From NCBI GenBank assembly GCA_900751885.1, contig CAADTH010000064.1, positions 248,001-312,000 on the forward strand: 64,000 nucleotides of DNA, in the 5' to 3' direction. The position numbers and the translations under genes were made by a program. Numbering within the stretch: position 1 is the first letter of the stretch; every line of letters starts with the position of its first letter. The notes under the pieces are model-generated. The model ran no database searches and was not told the origin of the DNA. It worked only from the letters and a program-made list of their open reading frames with translations. This document shows, in pieces, positions 45,341 to 52,728 of this stretch. This stretch comes from Clostridia bacterium. GTDB taxonomy: Bacteria; Bacillota; Clostridia; UBA1381.

Positions 45341-46345
45341 ATGAAAAAATGTATACAATGTGGATATGAAAATCCGGATGAGGTGCTCTTTTGTGAGGAG
45401 TGCGGAACTGCGTTCGAAGCGGCGGAAGAGCCAACGCCGGAGGATGTCTGTGAGACAATCTGTGCAGAAACTGAATTGCCAGAGGATGCCCCAGAAGAAA
45501 CGAGCCCCGTTTTGGAGGACGCTCAGGAGGGCATGCAGGAACAGATGGTTGTACAGGCAGAGCATGACATCATGGAGCCACTAGAGCCGCAAGAGCCTAT
45601 GCCGCCAAGTAAAAAGTCTTCAAAAAATATACTTGTAATTGCAATTTGTGCAGTTGTGGCAGTATGTATACTTGCAGGAGCAACATTCGGTGCAATTATG
45701 CTGAAGCGTCATCTCGATGACAAGAAAGCGGCAAATGAGGTAATCGTTCTGATTGACAGCATCCAGGAATATAAGATAAACGCAGATACCAATGGAAAAA
45801 TCCAAAAGGTGATACTTGCATATCGCGATTTAACACCAAAACAGCAACAGCTTGTGACGAATTACGATAAATTCGAAGCCGGAATGGAAGAGTTCTATAA
45901 ACAGGGACTGATTCAAACAGGAAAGCTGGTCAAGGCAAATTATTTGCTTTGCTACGGATTAAGCGACCAATTACAGAGGGCTTGGCACAACGCTATCTAC
46001 CGAAAATTCGATAAATACAACAATGGCAATTACAGCGATTTCAATAATTCTCTCCGCGCATTTTTCGCAGATGCAACGAATGCAGGCTACCTAAATACCA
46101 TCAAACAAACCAATACTACAATTTCACAGTATATGACGCTGTTTAATGCTCCGTCTGCACAGTATAAGGCGGCATATGATGCACTTCGTGAGCTATATGG
46201 TGTCTACTCGAATGCGTATGAGCAGGCGGTGACTGCAAACGGTTCCTATAACACCTATTCTCGCGATATCGTTTCTACAAATAATGAATTTACCTCAAAA
46301 TATGCACAGCTCAAAGCAGTACTACCGGAGGTTGACCTAGACTAA
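45341..46345 (+). CDS. Zinc-ribbon, single-pass membrane protein of unknown function
   Basis: A 334-aa protein. An N-terminal zinc ribbon (C4-x2-C7 ... C-x2-C, K-K-C-I-Q-C-G / F-C-E-E-C-G) is followed by an acidic Glu/Pro-rich linker, one membrane helix near 97-120 (I-L-V-I-A-I-C-A-V-V-A-V) and a helical domain of about 210 residues outside the membrane, rich in Asn, Tyr and Gln. Many Firmicutes have such zinc-ribbon/TM proteins with unrelated outer domains; I do not recognise this one. AAGGAGGGGG precedes the ATG. Monocistronic, with its own terminator. Confidence 0.75.
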   Translation: MKKCIQCGYENPDEVLFCEECGTAFEAAEEPTPEDVCETICAETELPEDAPEETSPVLEDAQEGMQEQMVVQAEHDIMEPLEPQEPMPPSKKSSKNILVIAICAVVAVCILAGATFGAIMLKRHLDDKKAANEVIVLIDSIQEYKINADTNGKIQKVILAYRDLTPKQQQLVTNYDKFEAGMEEFYKQGLIQTGKLVKANYLLCYGLSDQLQRAWHNAIYRKFDKYNNGNYSDFNNSLRAFFADATNAGYLNTIKQTNTTISQYMTLFNAPSAQYKAAYDALRELYGVYSNAYEQAVTANGSYNTYSRDIVSTNNEFTSKYAQLKAVLPEVDLD

Positions 46346-46347
46346 AG

Positions 46348-46388
46348 CAAAAGCCCCTGATAAGAAATTCCTTATCAGGGGCTTTTAA
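46348..46388 (+). terminator. Terminator after the zinc-ribbon membrane protein
   Basis: Stem AAAAGCCCCTGATAAG / CTTATCAGGGGCTTTT with a short loop (AAATTC). Confidence 0.85.
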
Positions 46389-46417
46389 AATTAAAATTTT
46401 ATGGGTGTTCCTCTTTA

Positions 46418-46621
46418 TCATACTCCATTTTCTTCAAACAGAGTACAGCCCATTTCTTTAAATTGCTCTATCTTGGATTGTAATAGTTCTTTGGGAACCT
46501 CAAGATATTCACTGGAGCAATCAATGCACATAAATTGGCTGGCACCGCGGTTGAATAGCTTTTTATGAAGTCCTGTTTCATCACTTGTCAGCTCTCTTTT
46601 GCATATCATGCACTTATCCAT
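46418..46621 (-). CDS. Small zinc-binding protein
   Basis: A 67-aa protein with two cysteine pairs (C4-x2-C7 and C32-x2-C35), as in a treble-clef or zinc-ribbon module, and a helical C-terminus. I do not recognise a function. The start overlaps the stop of the alpha-galactosidase gene by 8 bases, with GGAG upstream inside that gene, so the two are co-translated. Confidence 0.7.
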   Translation of the reverse strand: MDKCMICKRELTSDETGLHKKLFNRGASQFMCIDCSSEYLEVPKELLQSKIEQFKEMGCTLFEENGV

Positions 46622-47747
46622 TTATAATTTCTCCAATAAGAATTTTACACTCGTCAGGCTTTACCTCAAAAATACCTCCATCCTTGAAGGTTCCGAGCGC
46701 TTCATGTGTCACCGCGTTTGTCAGCTTGACTGCCCTACCGGATTCTGAATGAATTCCCAAATCATCAAACGATACATAAATCTTTGTGCCCACGTTTTTG
46801 TCATTTTTCTCATTAATATTAAAAAGTCCCAATGCAATCCGACCATTTTTTAGAAGCTTCATCATCGTGTACAACTGTCCATCGTTTGCAACACAAAAAG
46901 CCGGACGGCACTCCTCATCCTGATTGATTGCAATGAGTCCCGCATTGGTCAGGGTCCTCTTATTTACCGCGTCAATATTTCTGATATCTGCTCCGATAAT
47001 AAGAGGAGAGCCCATAAATGCCCACATCGCAAAATGCTGCAAATACTGTATGTCACTGCATCCCTGCAGTCCGACATTGCCTTTGCCGTGCATTCCTGTG
47101 ATGAGCATGTCGAGGTCATTATAGCAACCCGGCGCATTGTTTTCGATGTTTTCTACTTGGCTTTTAAAAATGTCCTTGTAGGATTTTGGTGTGTCAAAGA
47201 TATCTCCTGTCGAGCGGTATGTATGAGCACCATGTGATCTCATCCACTCTGATGGATTTTCAGCTCCCCAGTTGCATGCGGCAAATAGAATATCCCTGCC
47301 ACAGTTTTTTAGTGCCATTGCCATTGTCAGGTACGCATTTTTTGTATCACCGCTTTTTGGAAAGTTGCAAAAATCGTATTTTAGATAATCCACTCCCCAC
47401 TGCGCAAATTGCTCTGCGTCCTCAAATTCATGGCCGTAGCTGCTTGGATACCCCGCACAGGTTCGAAACCCAGCACAGGAATACATTCCAAATTTCAGCC
47501 CTTTTGCGTGAATATAATCCGAAAGGTATTTGAGTCCATGTGGAAAAAGCTTCGGGTCTGCTACAAGCTTTCCGTCAACTCTTTGCTTCAAAGACCAGCA
47601 GTCGTCAATAATGACATATTCATATCCTGCCTTCTGATATCCCTCGTTCACCATCGTATCCGCAATTTCCATAATGAGCTTTTCATTGATATCGGATGCG
47701 AATGTGTTCCATGAGTTCCAACCCATAGGTGGTTTCTGTGCTAACAT
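46614..47747 (-). CDS. Alpha-galactosidase, glycoside hydrolase family 27
   Basis: A 377-aa intracellular GH27 enzyme (no signal peptide). The N-terminal P-P-M-G-W-N-S-W and Y-V-I-I-D-D-C-W are typical; the likely nucleophile is Asp125 (D-Y-L-K-Y-D-F-C-N) and the acid/base Asp211 (Y-N-D-L-D-M-L). A C-terminal beta domain completes it. It removes alpha-1,6-galactose from oligosaccharides such as raffinose or galactomannan fragments. GGAGGA precedes the ATG. A TATAAT lies at 47792-47797 on the minus strand and a small palindrome GGCAA-TTT-TTGCC at 47769-47781. It is divergent from an AraC regulator, its probable activator. Confidence 0.95.
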   Translation of the reverse strand: MLAQKPPMGWNSWNTFASDINEKLIMEIADTMVNEGYQKAGYEYVIIDDCWSLKQRVDGKLVADPKLFPHGLKYLSDYIHAKGLKFGMYSCAGFRTCAGYPSSYGHEFEDAEQFAQWGVDYLKYDFCNFPKSGDTKNAYLTMAMALKNCGRDILFAACNWGAENPSEWMRSHGAHTYRSTGDIFDTPKSYKDIFKSQVENIENNAPGCYNDLDMLITGMHGKGNVGLQGCSDIQYLQHFAMWAFMGSPLIIGADIRNIDAVNKRTLTNAGLIAINQDEECRPAFCVANDGQLYTMMKLLKNGRIALGLFNINEKNDKNVGTKIYVSFDDLGIHSESGRAVKLTNAVTHEALGTFKDGGIFEVKPDECKILIGEIING

Positions 47748-47832
47748 ATAAATCCTCCTCTTTCATACGGCAATTTTTGCCTTTTGATATCATTATATTA
47801 TCATGCCTTGAAAAAAAGTAAAGGTATTATGC

Positions 47833-47862
47833 TTGCATCTATGTGTCCTAACATTGTATAAT
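47833..47862 (+). promoter_or_regulatory. Promoter of the AraC-type regulator
   Basis: -35 TTGCAT (47833-47838), 18-bp spacer, -10 TATAAT (47857-47862). Transcription would begin only a few bases before the coding region. Confidence 0.65.
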
Positions 47863-47874
47863 AAAAAAAACGAG

Positions 47875-48681
47875 GTGATTGTAATCGATACTCAATTTAT
47901 ATCACGCCATCTTGGTAATCTATCTATTTTTGTGACAGGACGGGAAGAATGCAAGCCCGGACATCACTTCTCAGCTGCGTTTCCCGACCGCTTTCTGATT
48001 CATTATATTGTTTCAGGGAAGGGACTTTTTCGCACGGGAGGAAAGGAATATCAGTTAGGTGCAGGGAACGCGTTCCTTATTGGAAATCAATACGGATATT
48101 ATGAAGCGGATTCTAAAGATCCATGGACGTATATATGGATTCAGTTTTCTGGTGAAATTGCAGTACATTTTCTAAAGGAGGTAGGTCTCAGTCCAAACGC
48201 TCCTATTTATGCGACTACAAATAAAAAAGAGATGGAAGCTTGCTTTGAACGTATCCTGGATATAACAGACTGGAACAATGATTTTTTGGTATATAGTAGA
48301 TTTTTTTATTTGCTTGGAAAGATGCTTGAAACAAACAAGAAAGGCTATACTGCGAAAAAAAGTACAAAAAATAAATATGTGCAGCAGTGCTGTGATTTTA
48401 TCCATGCCAACTACTATCAGAATATTACCATAAAGCAAGTATGTCATTTTGTTGGTCTTGAATATTCCTATTTGTTTCGACTGTTTAAAGCTGAATGTAA
48501 TATGAGTCCAAAACAATATCTGATTGATTACCGACTGTCAAAAGCGGCATCTCTCCTGAAGGAAACTACGATGAATGTCAATAACATCGCAGAAGCTGTG
48601 GGATATGAGGATAGAGCCGCATTTTCAAAGGCATTTTCGAAGCGGTATGGGCAGCCGCCCCGTGCTTACCGTTCAAGATAA
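47875..48681 (+). CDS. AraC-family transcriptional regulator
   Basis: About 268 aa. An N-terminal cupin-like sensor domain (H-Y-I-V-S-G-K-G-L-F-R-T-G-G-K-E-Y-Q-L) is followed by two C-terminal helix-turn-helix units (N-I-T-I-K-Q-V-C-H-F-V-G-L-E-Y-S-Y-L-F-R-L-F-K and V-N-N-I-A-E-A-V-G-Y-E-D-R-A-A-F-S-K-A-F). It is divergent from the GH27 gene and probably senses a galactoside. The start is unclear: GTG at 47875 is almost at the predicted transcript 5' end; the only Shine-Dalgarno-like sequence, GAGGTG, would point to ATC at 47884. Confidence 0.9.
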   Translation: MIVIDTQFISRHLGNLSIFVTGREECKPGHHFSAAFPDRFLIHYIVSGKGLFRTGGKEYQLGAGNAFLIGNQYGYYEADSKDPWTYIWIQFSGEIAVHFLKEVGLSPNAPIYATTNKKEMEACFERILDITDWNNDFLVYSRFFYLLGKMLETNKKGYTAKKSTKNKYVQQCCDFIHANYYQNITIKQVCHFVGLEYSYLFRLFKAECNMSPKQYLIDYRLSKAASLLKETTMNVNNIAEAVGYEDRAAFSKAFSKRYGQPPRAYRSR

Positions 48682-48701
48682 TTGCGTTACCATAATTTGT
48701 A

Positions 48702-48731
48702 AAAACAGGACAGATTATCTGTCCTGTTTTA
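48702..48731. terminator. Bidirectional terminator between convergent genes
   Basis: Perfect 13-bp stem AAAACAGGACAGA / TCTGTCCTGTTTT with a three-base loop that holds the stop codon of the minus-strand gene. Confidence 0.9.
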
Positions 48732-48903
48732 CTAAGGAATCGACATAACTACGCATTTCCTGTTTGGAGCCTATTGTATGTGTTTTATCGATAACAGCCT
48801 GTTTTTGAGCATTTGTCAGACCGGAAAAAGACTGAAGCGCTTTCCGGTTTTCTGCAAGTGCCATTCCAAATCCAAGCGGTAATTCACTATTTTGCCCGTT
48901 CAT
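48715..48903 (-). CDS. Conserved small clostridial protein
   Basis: A 62-aa helical protein with L-P-L-G-F-G-M-A-L-A-x-N, then L-T-N-A-Q-K-Q-A-V-I-D-K-T-H-x-I-x-S-K-Q-E-M-R-S-Y-V. This pattern looks like a common small clostridial family of unknown function. The ATG at 48903 has GAGG eight bases upstream; a GTG three codons earlier overlaps that site. Confidence 0.75.
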   Translation of the reverse strand: MNGQNSELPLGFGMALAENRKALQSFSGLTNAQKQAVIDKTHTIGSKQEMRSYVDSLVKQDR

Positions 48904-48950
48904 CTTATTCACCTCTTTATAAAATTAGAATGTTATATTCTACATAAAAG

Positions 48951-48989
48951 AAATACTCTTGATAAAATAGTATCTTATCAAGAGTATTT
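48951..48989 (-). terminator. Terminator after the SASP gene
   Basis: Stem AAATACTCTTGATA / TATCAAGAGTATTT with an 11-base loop. Confidence 0.8.
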
Positions 48990-49041
48990 TCATTTCATTG
49001 CCACCAGGCTTTTTCAGTCCAGCGGCGTTTTATCGGTTTTG

Positions 49042-49239
49042 TTATTTAATTTTATTTTCGTAATCTTCGATCATTTTCTTGACCATCTGTCCACCGATAG
49101 AACCTGCCTGTCTTGCTGTCAGGTCACCGTTATAACCCTGCTTCAAAGATACGCCTACTTCATTTGCAGCTTCCATCTTGAACTGTTCCATTGCCTGTCT
49201 TGCTTCTGGTACAACGATTCTGTTTCCTCTACTACTCAT
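49042..49239 (-). CDS. Alpha/beta-type small acid-soluble spore protein
   Basis: A 65-aa SASP that coats and protects spore DNA. Signature: K-x-E-A-A-N-E-V-G-V (with the germination-protease cleavage region around the E-V) and L-T-A-R-Q-A-G-S-I-G-G-Q-M-V-K-K-M-I. The ATG at 49239 follows GGAGG. In Bacillus such genes are under the forespore factor SigG; I could not identify a convincing SigG promoter in the 160 bp upstream. Confidence 0.96.
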   Translation of the reverse strand: MSSRGNRIVVPEARQAMEQFKMEAANEVGVSLKQGYNGDLTARQAGSIGGQMVKKMIEDYENKIK

Positions 49240-49416
49240 TTTAAAATCCTCCAAACATTTTAAAGAATATTTTTTTTGATTTTCTTTGAGCCGGTCTTTG
49301 AATCTTCCGGCTACATTCCTATTTTGTGCGAATATTCTTTTTTTATGTTCGAAAGAATCTGGTAAATTTCTGACGGTTTTTGTCAGTTCCCTTGTTCCGT
49401 TATTTTTTATATCCCA

Positions 49417-50814
49417 TTAAAATTCAAAATAATTTTTTGCATTATAGTAGCAGACATCCTCAACAATCTTACCGAGCAAGTTAAAATCTGCCGGATACTC
49501 ACCGTTTTCTACCCACTCACCAATCAGTGCACACAAAATCCGCCGAAAATATTCATGTCGTGGATAAGACAAAAAGCTTCTGGAATCTGTGAGCATTCCG
49601 ACAAACCGGCTCAAAAGTCCTGTGCTTGCCAAATCGCTCATCTGCTCCTTCATTCCGATTTTGTGGTCATTGAACCACCATGCACTTCCGAGCTGCATTT
49701 TCCCAGCAATTCCTCCGCCCTGAAAGCATCCCATCAAGGTAGAAAGTGCCGCATTGTCATTTGGATTTAAGCTATAAAAAATCGTTTTAGGAAGTCCTGT
49801 TTCCTGCTGAACAGAGTTCAAAAATGCAGAGAGGTTTTTTATGACCTCTACATCACAAATCGCATCATACCCTGTGTCCGGTCCGAGTTGCTCAAACATT
49901 GGCATATTGTTATCGCGAATCGCCTTCATATGAATCTGCATCACCCAACCGCGCTTTTGATACTCCTTCGCAAAAAAACGCAAGATGGCCGTTTTGTATG
50001 CATCCTCATCCTCTTTCGCTGGCTTCTCACCAGAAATTGCTTTTTTGAAAATCATATCAATTTTCTCTTTTTCCGCCTGCCGGTATGGTACCGCTTCAAT
50101 TCCGTGGTCAGAAATACTGCATCCCATGGTCTCAAAGAAGTCCATACGCGAGGAAATCACTTCAAGCAATGCATTATAAGAGGAAATCTGTTTTCCCGAT
50201 ACCTCTTCAAGCTTTTTGATATACTCACAAAATGTATCTTTTCCGATTTCTACTGCTTTATCCGGCCGGAACGCTGGGAGAACTTTGACTTTCCCCCATT
50301 CTTTTGCTAATTTTTTATGATACGATAAATCATCTACCGGATCGTCTGTCGTGCAAAGCGCTTCTACACCCGATTTTTCAATCAAATCCTGTGGGGCAAA
50401 TCCATCGCTTTTGAGCTTTTCATTTACTTCATTCCAAATTCTATCTGCGCTTTCCTCACTGAGCACCTCATCAATTCCAAAAAAACGTTTTAACTCCAAG
50501 TGCGTCCAGTGATACAGCGGATTCCCAATGGTATATGGAATCGTTCTCGCCCATGCACAAAACTTTTCATAGTCGCTTGCATCGCCTGTGATATACCGCT
50601 CATCAATTCCCATTGCACGCATGGCACGCCACTTGTAGTGATCGCCATAGAGCCATACCTGAGTAATGTTGTCATATTTTTTGTTGTCCCAAATTTCTTT
50701 TGGAGACAGATGGCAGTGATAATCCAGAATTGGCATAGCATGTGCATGTTCATGATACAATTTTTTTGCTGTCTCTGTTGTGAGTAGAAAGTCTTCATCC
50801 ATAAATGGTTTCAT
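49417..50814 (-). CDS. uxaC: Glucuronate/galacturonate isomerase
   Basis: A 465-aa uronate isomerase, the first step of glucuronate and galacturonate catabolism. Segments: M-P-I-L-D-Y-H-C-H-L-S-P (metal His), T-D-D-P-V-D-D-L near 155, and the C-terminal W-W-F-N-D and S-F-L-S-Y-P-R-H-E-Y-F-R-R-I-L motif. AGGAGAG precedes the ATG. The other uronate genes (uxaA/B, kdgK) are not in the window, so the gene stands alone. Confidence 0.96.
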   Translation of the reverse strand: MKPFMDEDFLLTTETAKKLYHEHAHAMPILDYHCHLSPKEIWDNKKYDNITQVWLYGDHYKWRAMRAMGIDERYITGDASDYEKFCAWARTIPYTIGNPLYHWTHLELKRFFGIDEVLSEESADRIWNEVNEKLKSDGFAPQDLIEKSGVEALCTTDDPVDDLSYHKKLAKEWGKVKVLPAFRPDKAVEIGKDTFCEYIKKLEEVSGKQISSYNALLEVISSRMDFFETMGCSISDHGIEAVPYRQAEKEKIDMIFKKAISGEKPAKEDEDAYKTAILRFFAKEYQKRGWVMQIHMKAIRDNNMPMFEQLGPDTGYDAICDVEVIKNLSAFLNSVQQETGLPKTIFYSLNPNDNAALSTLMGCFQGGGIAGKMQLGSAWWFNDHKIGMKEQMSDLASTGLLSRFVGMLTDSRSFLSYPRHEYFRRILCALIGEWVENGEYPADFNLLGKIVEDVCYYNAKNYFEF

Positions 50815-50851
50815 GTTTTTCTCTCCTAATTTAATGTAAATTTTTGTTTCT

Positions 50852-51538
50852 CTATTTTAAAATTTTACACTTTTTATTCCTCTGCGTCAAGAGCTGATTG
50901 AATTCTTCTGCCAACTGCCCTGCTGTTTGTGTATTTTTTTCCTGAATGGCACACTCCAGCTTTGCAAGCGTCTCTTCCAGACTTCTCTCCAATGGTACTA
51001 GCGCATCACTTGTCATTGGGTCGCTGTATTTCACGCTGTCAATGAGTGCAGATAACTGCTTTTTCACCAGCACATCGTCTGTTTTTTGCAGCAGCATCTG
51101 CAAATCCACTTGCAGGGACTGGATAAACATTACCTTTTGTTCTACCTGTTTGTCTATCCGATTGATTTCATCACGCCCGGCTTCTGTTGCAATCAAACTG
51201 ACCGCCGCTACGAATAACACAACCACCTGGACGATAATTGAAAGCCATGACGGAATCATCGGAAGAAGCATGGAAGCACCTCCAATGATGAGTTGAGCCA
51301 CGAGATAGACAAATCCGATATGAACAATCGGAAAGCCCATAAATTTGCTCTTCATCGTGTCTGCTTTTCCCACAGCGATATAAACCACCGCCGCCTGTGC
51401 CAAAATTGCAAACGTTGTGAATCCATATGCGACCCAAAAAACAGAGCCTCTCTCAAACGGTATCAAAAAGACCAAAACTTGAAACACTGCTAAAATCAAG
51501 CCAAGAATGGTAATCGCCAAACCTTTATTTTTTGTCAT
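50852..51538 (-). CDS. Four-helix membrane protein of the TIR-SPFH operon
   Basis: A 228-aa protein with four predicted membrane helices (about 6-26, 35-57, 68-90 and 96-118) and a C-terminal helical, probably coiled-coil cytosolic domain of about 105 residues (E-I-N-R-I-D-K-Q-V-E-Q-K-V-M-F-I-Q). I do not recognise the family. Its ATG overlaps the stop of the SPFH gene (TAATG), with GAGGGAGAG upstream, so it is made together with it. By position it could be the membrane-embedded part of a complex with the SPFH and TIR proteins. Confidence 0.7.
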   Translation of the reverse strand: MTKNKGLAITILGLILAVFQVLVFLIPFERGSVFWVAYGFTTFAILAQAAVVYIAVGKADTMKSKFMGFPIVHIGFVYLVAQLIIGGASMLLPMIPSWLSIIVQVVVLFVAAVSLIATEAGRDEINRIDKQVEQKVMFIQSLQVDLQMLLQKTDDVLVKKQLSALIDSVKYSDPMTSDALVPLERSLEETLAKLECAIQEKNTQTAGQLAEEFNQLLTQRNKKCKILK

Positions 51539-52728
51539 TATTCTCTCTCCCTCTTTGTTCCACACTTCGGACAGAACTTCTCATCCTCTTGAAAGGAATA
51601 TCCACAGTTCCCACATACCGACGCAATAGATACCTTGCTGCCACACTCCTTACAAAACGCATCATCCGTATGCAGCTTCGCTCCGCAATTAGAACAAAAT
51701 GCCTGCTGGCTCTGTGTGCTGGTTGATTCTGGGACGGGCTGCATTGCCTGGTTTACAGCTCCGCCGACGGCACCGCCAACTACACCTCCCACAGCTCCAC
51801 CGACACCTGCCATGGTTCCAAGCCCTATTCCCATGTTCGTAAATTCACCGACTGCTTCATTTTCTGCCACCTTTTCTGCCACATCGAAGCCTCTCTCCTG
51901 CTGATAGGTATATCCCTCCTGCACTCTTTTCTGCGCGGTTGCCTGCGATTCGATAATCAGTCTTTGCGCCTCGGTCTGCTCCTCTATGATTCCCACCTGC
52001 TGGCGAAGCTGTGCCTCCGCGACATCCGCGTACTTCCGAAAATGTAAATCCTTAAATGCTTCATATTGCCTGTCCCCATCAGGCTTTAGCACCGTCGTGA
52101 CAAAAAACCGCTCCAACACAACTCCATACTCTGCAAAATCATTTGTAAGTCTTGCCTTCAGCTCATCAGAAAAAAGCTGAAGACGCTCGTCAATTTCAAA
52201 AATATTGATTTTCTCTGTACGCATGATTTGAGCAATATACGTTTTCACCTTTGTCATCAAAAAGGCACGAAATACATTGACAAGCTGTGCTTGCCCCAGC
52301 GTTTTTTCTGTTCCGACCAATTTCAGCAAAAGCTTTCTCGAATCCTCCGCGCGAAGAGACATTTCACCAGAAGCGCCAATGGAAATCGGAAATTGATAGG
52401 TCGGCTCTATGTATTGCACTCTGCTGTCTGTTCCCCATTTGATTGCCATCTGTTCTGCCTTGTTGATAAAATATATCTCACAATGAAATGGTGTTTCATC
52501 ATCGGTTGTTTTGTTGATAAATTTGCTTACCTTTGGGATGTTCTGTGTCTCAAGCGTGTACCTTCCAGGTCCAAATAAATCCAAAGCCTGCCCATTCATA
52601 AAAAAGAGTGCCTCTTGACTTTCATGGACAATGAGCTGGGTTCCAGTATTAAAATCCTCAATGGGGTGCTTCCATATGAAGGTAGCGTTATCCCCCTCAT
52701 ATTGGATAATTTGTGCAATCTCAGACAT
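51538..52728 (-). CDS. SPFH-domain protein with C-terminal zinc ribbons (YdjI-like)
   Basis: A 396-aa protein. The N-terminal half is an SPFH/band-7-like domain (about 20-245; F-N-T-G-T-Q-L-I-V-H-E-S-Q-E-A-L-F-F), followed by a helical E-A-Q-R-rich segment, a Gly/Ala/Val-rich stretch (about 305-330) that may insert in or touch the membrane, and two zinc ribbons (F-C-S-N-C-G / F-C-K-E-C-G and V-C-G-N-C-G / F-C-P-K-C-G). This layout resembles B. subtilis YdjI and related 'virion core protein' homologues, which act with PspA-type membrane-stress proteins. The start overlaps the TIR gene stop by 8 bases. Confidence 0.88.
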   Translation of the reverse strand: MSEIAQIIQYEGDNATFIWKHPIEDFNTGTQLIVHESQEALFFMNGQALDLFGPGRYTLETQNIPKVSKFINKTTDDETPFHCEIYFINKAEQMAIKWGTDSRVQYIEPTYQFPISIGASGEMSLRAEDSRKLLLKLVGTEKTLGQAQLVNVFRAFLMTKVKTYIAQIMRTEKINIFEIDERLQLFSDELKARLTNDFAEYGVVLERFFVTTVLKPDGDRQYEAFKDLHFRKYADVAEAQLRQQVGIIEEQTEAQRLIIESQATAQKRVQEGYTYQQERGFDVAEKVAENEAVGEFTNMGIGLGTMAGVGGAVGGVVGGAVGGAVNQAMQPVPESTSTQSQQAFCSNCGAKLHTDDAFCKECGSKVSIASVCGNCGYSFQEDEKFCPKCGTKRERE

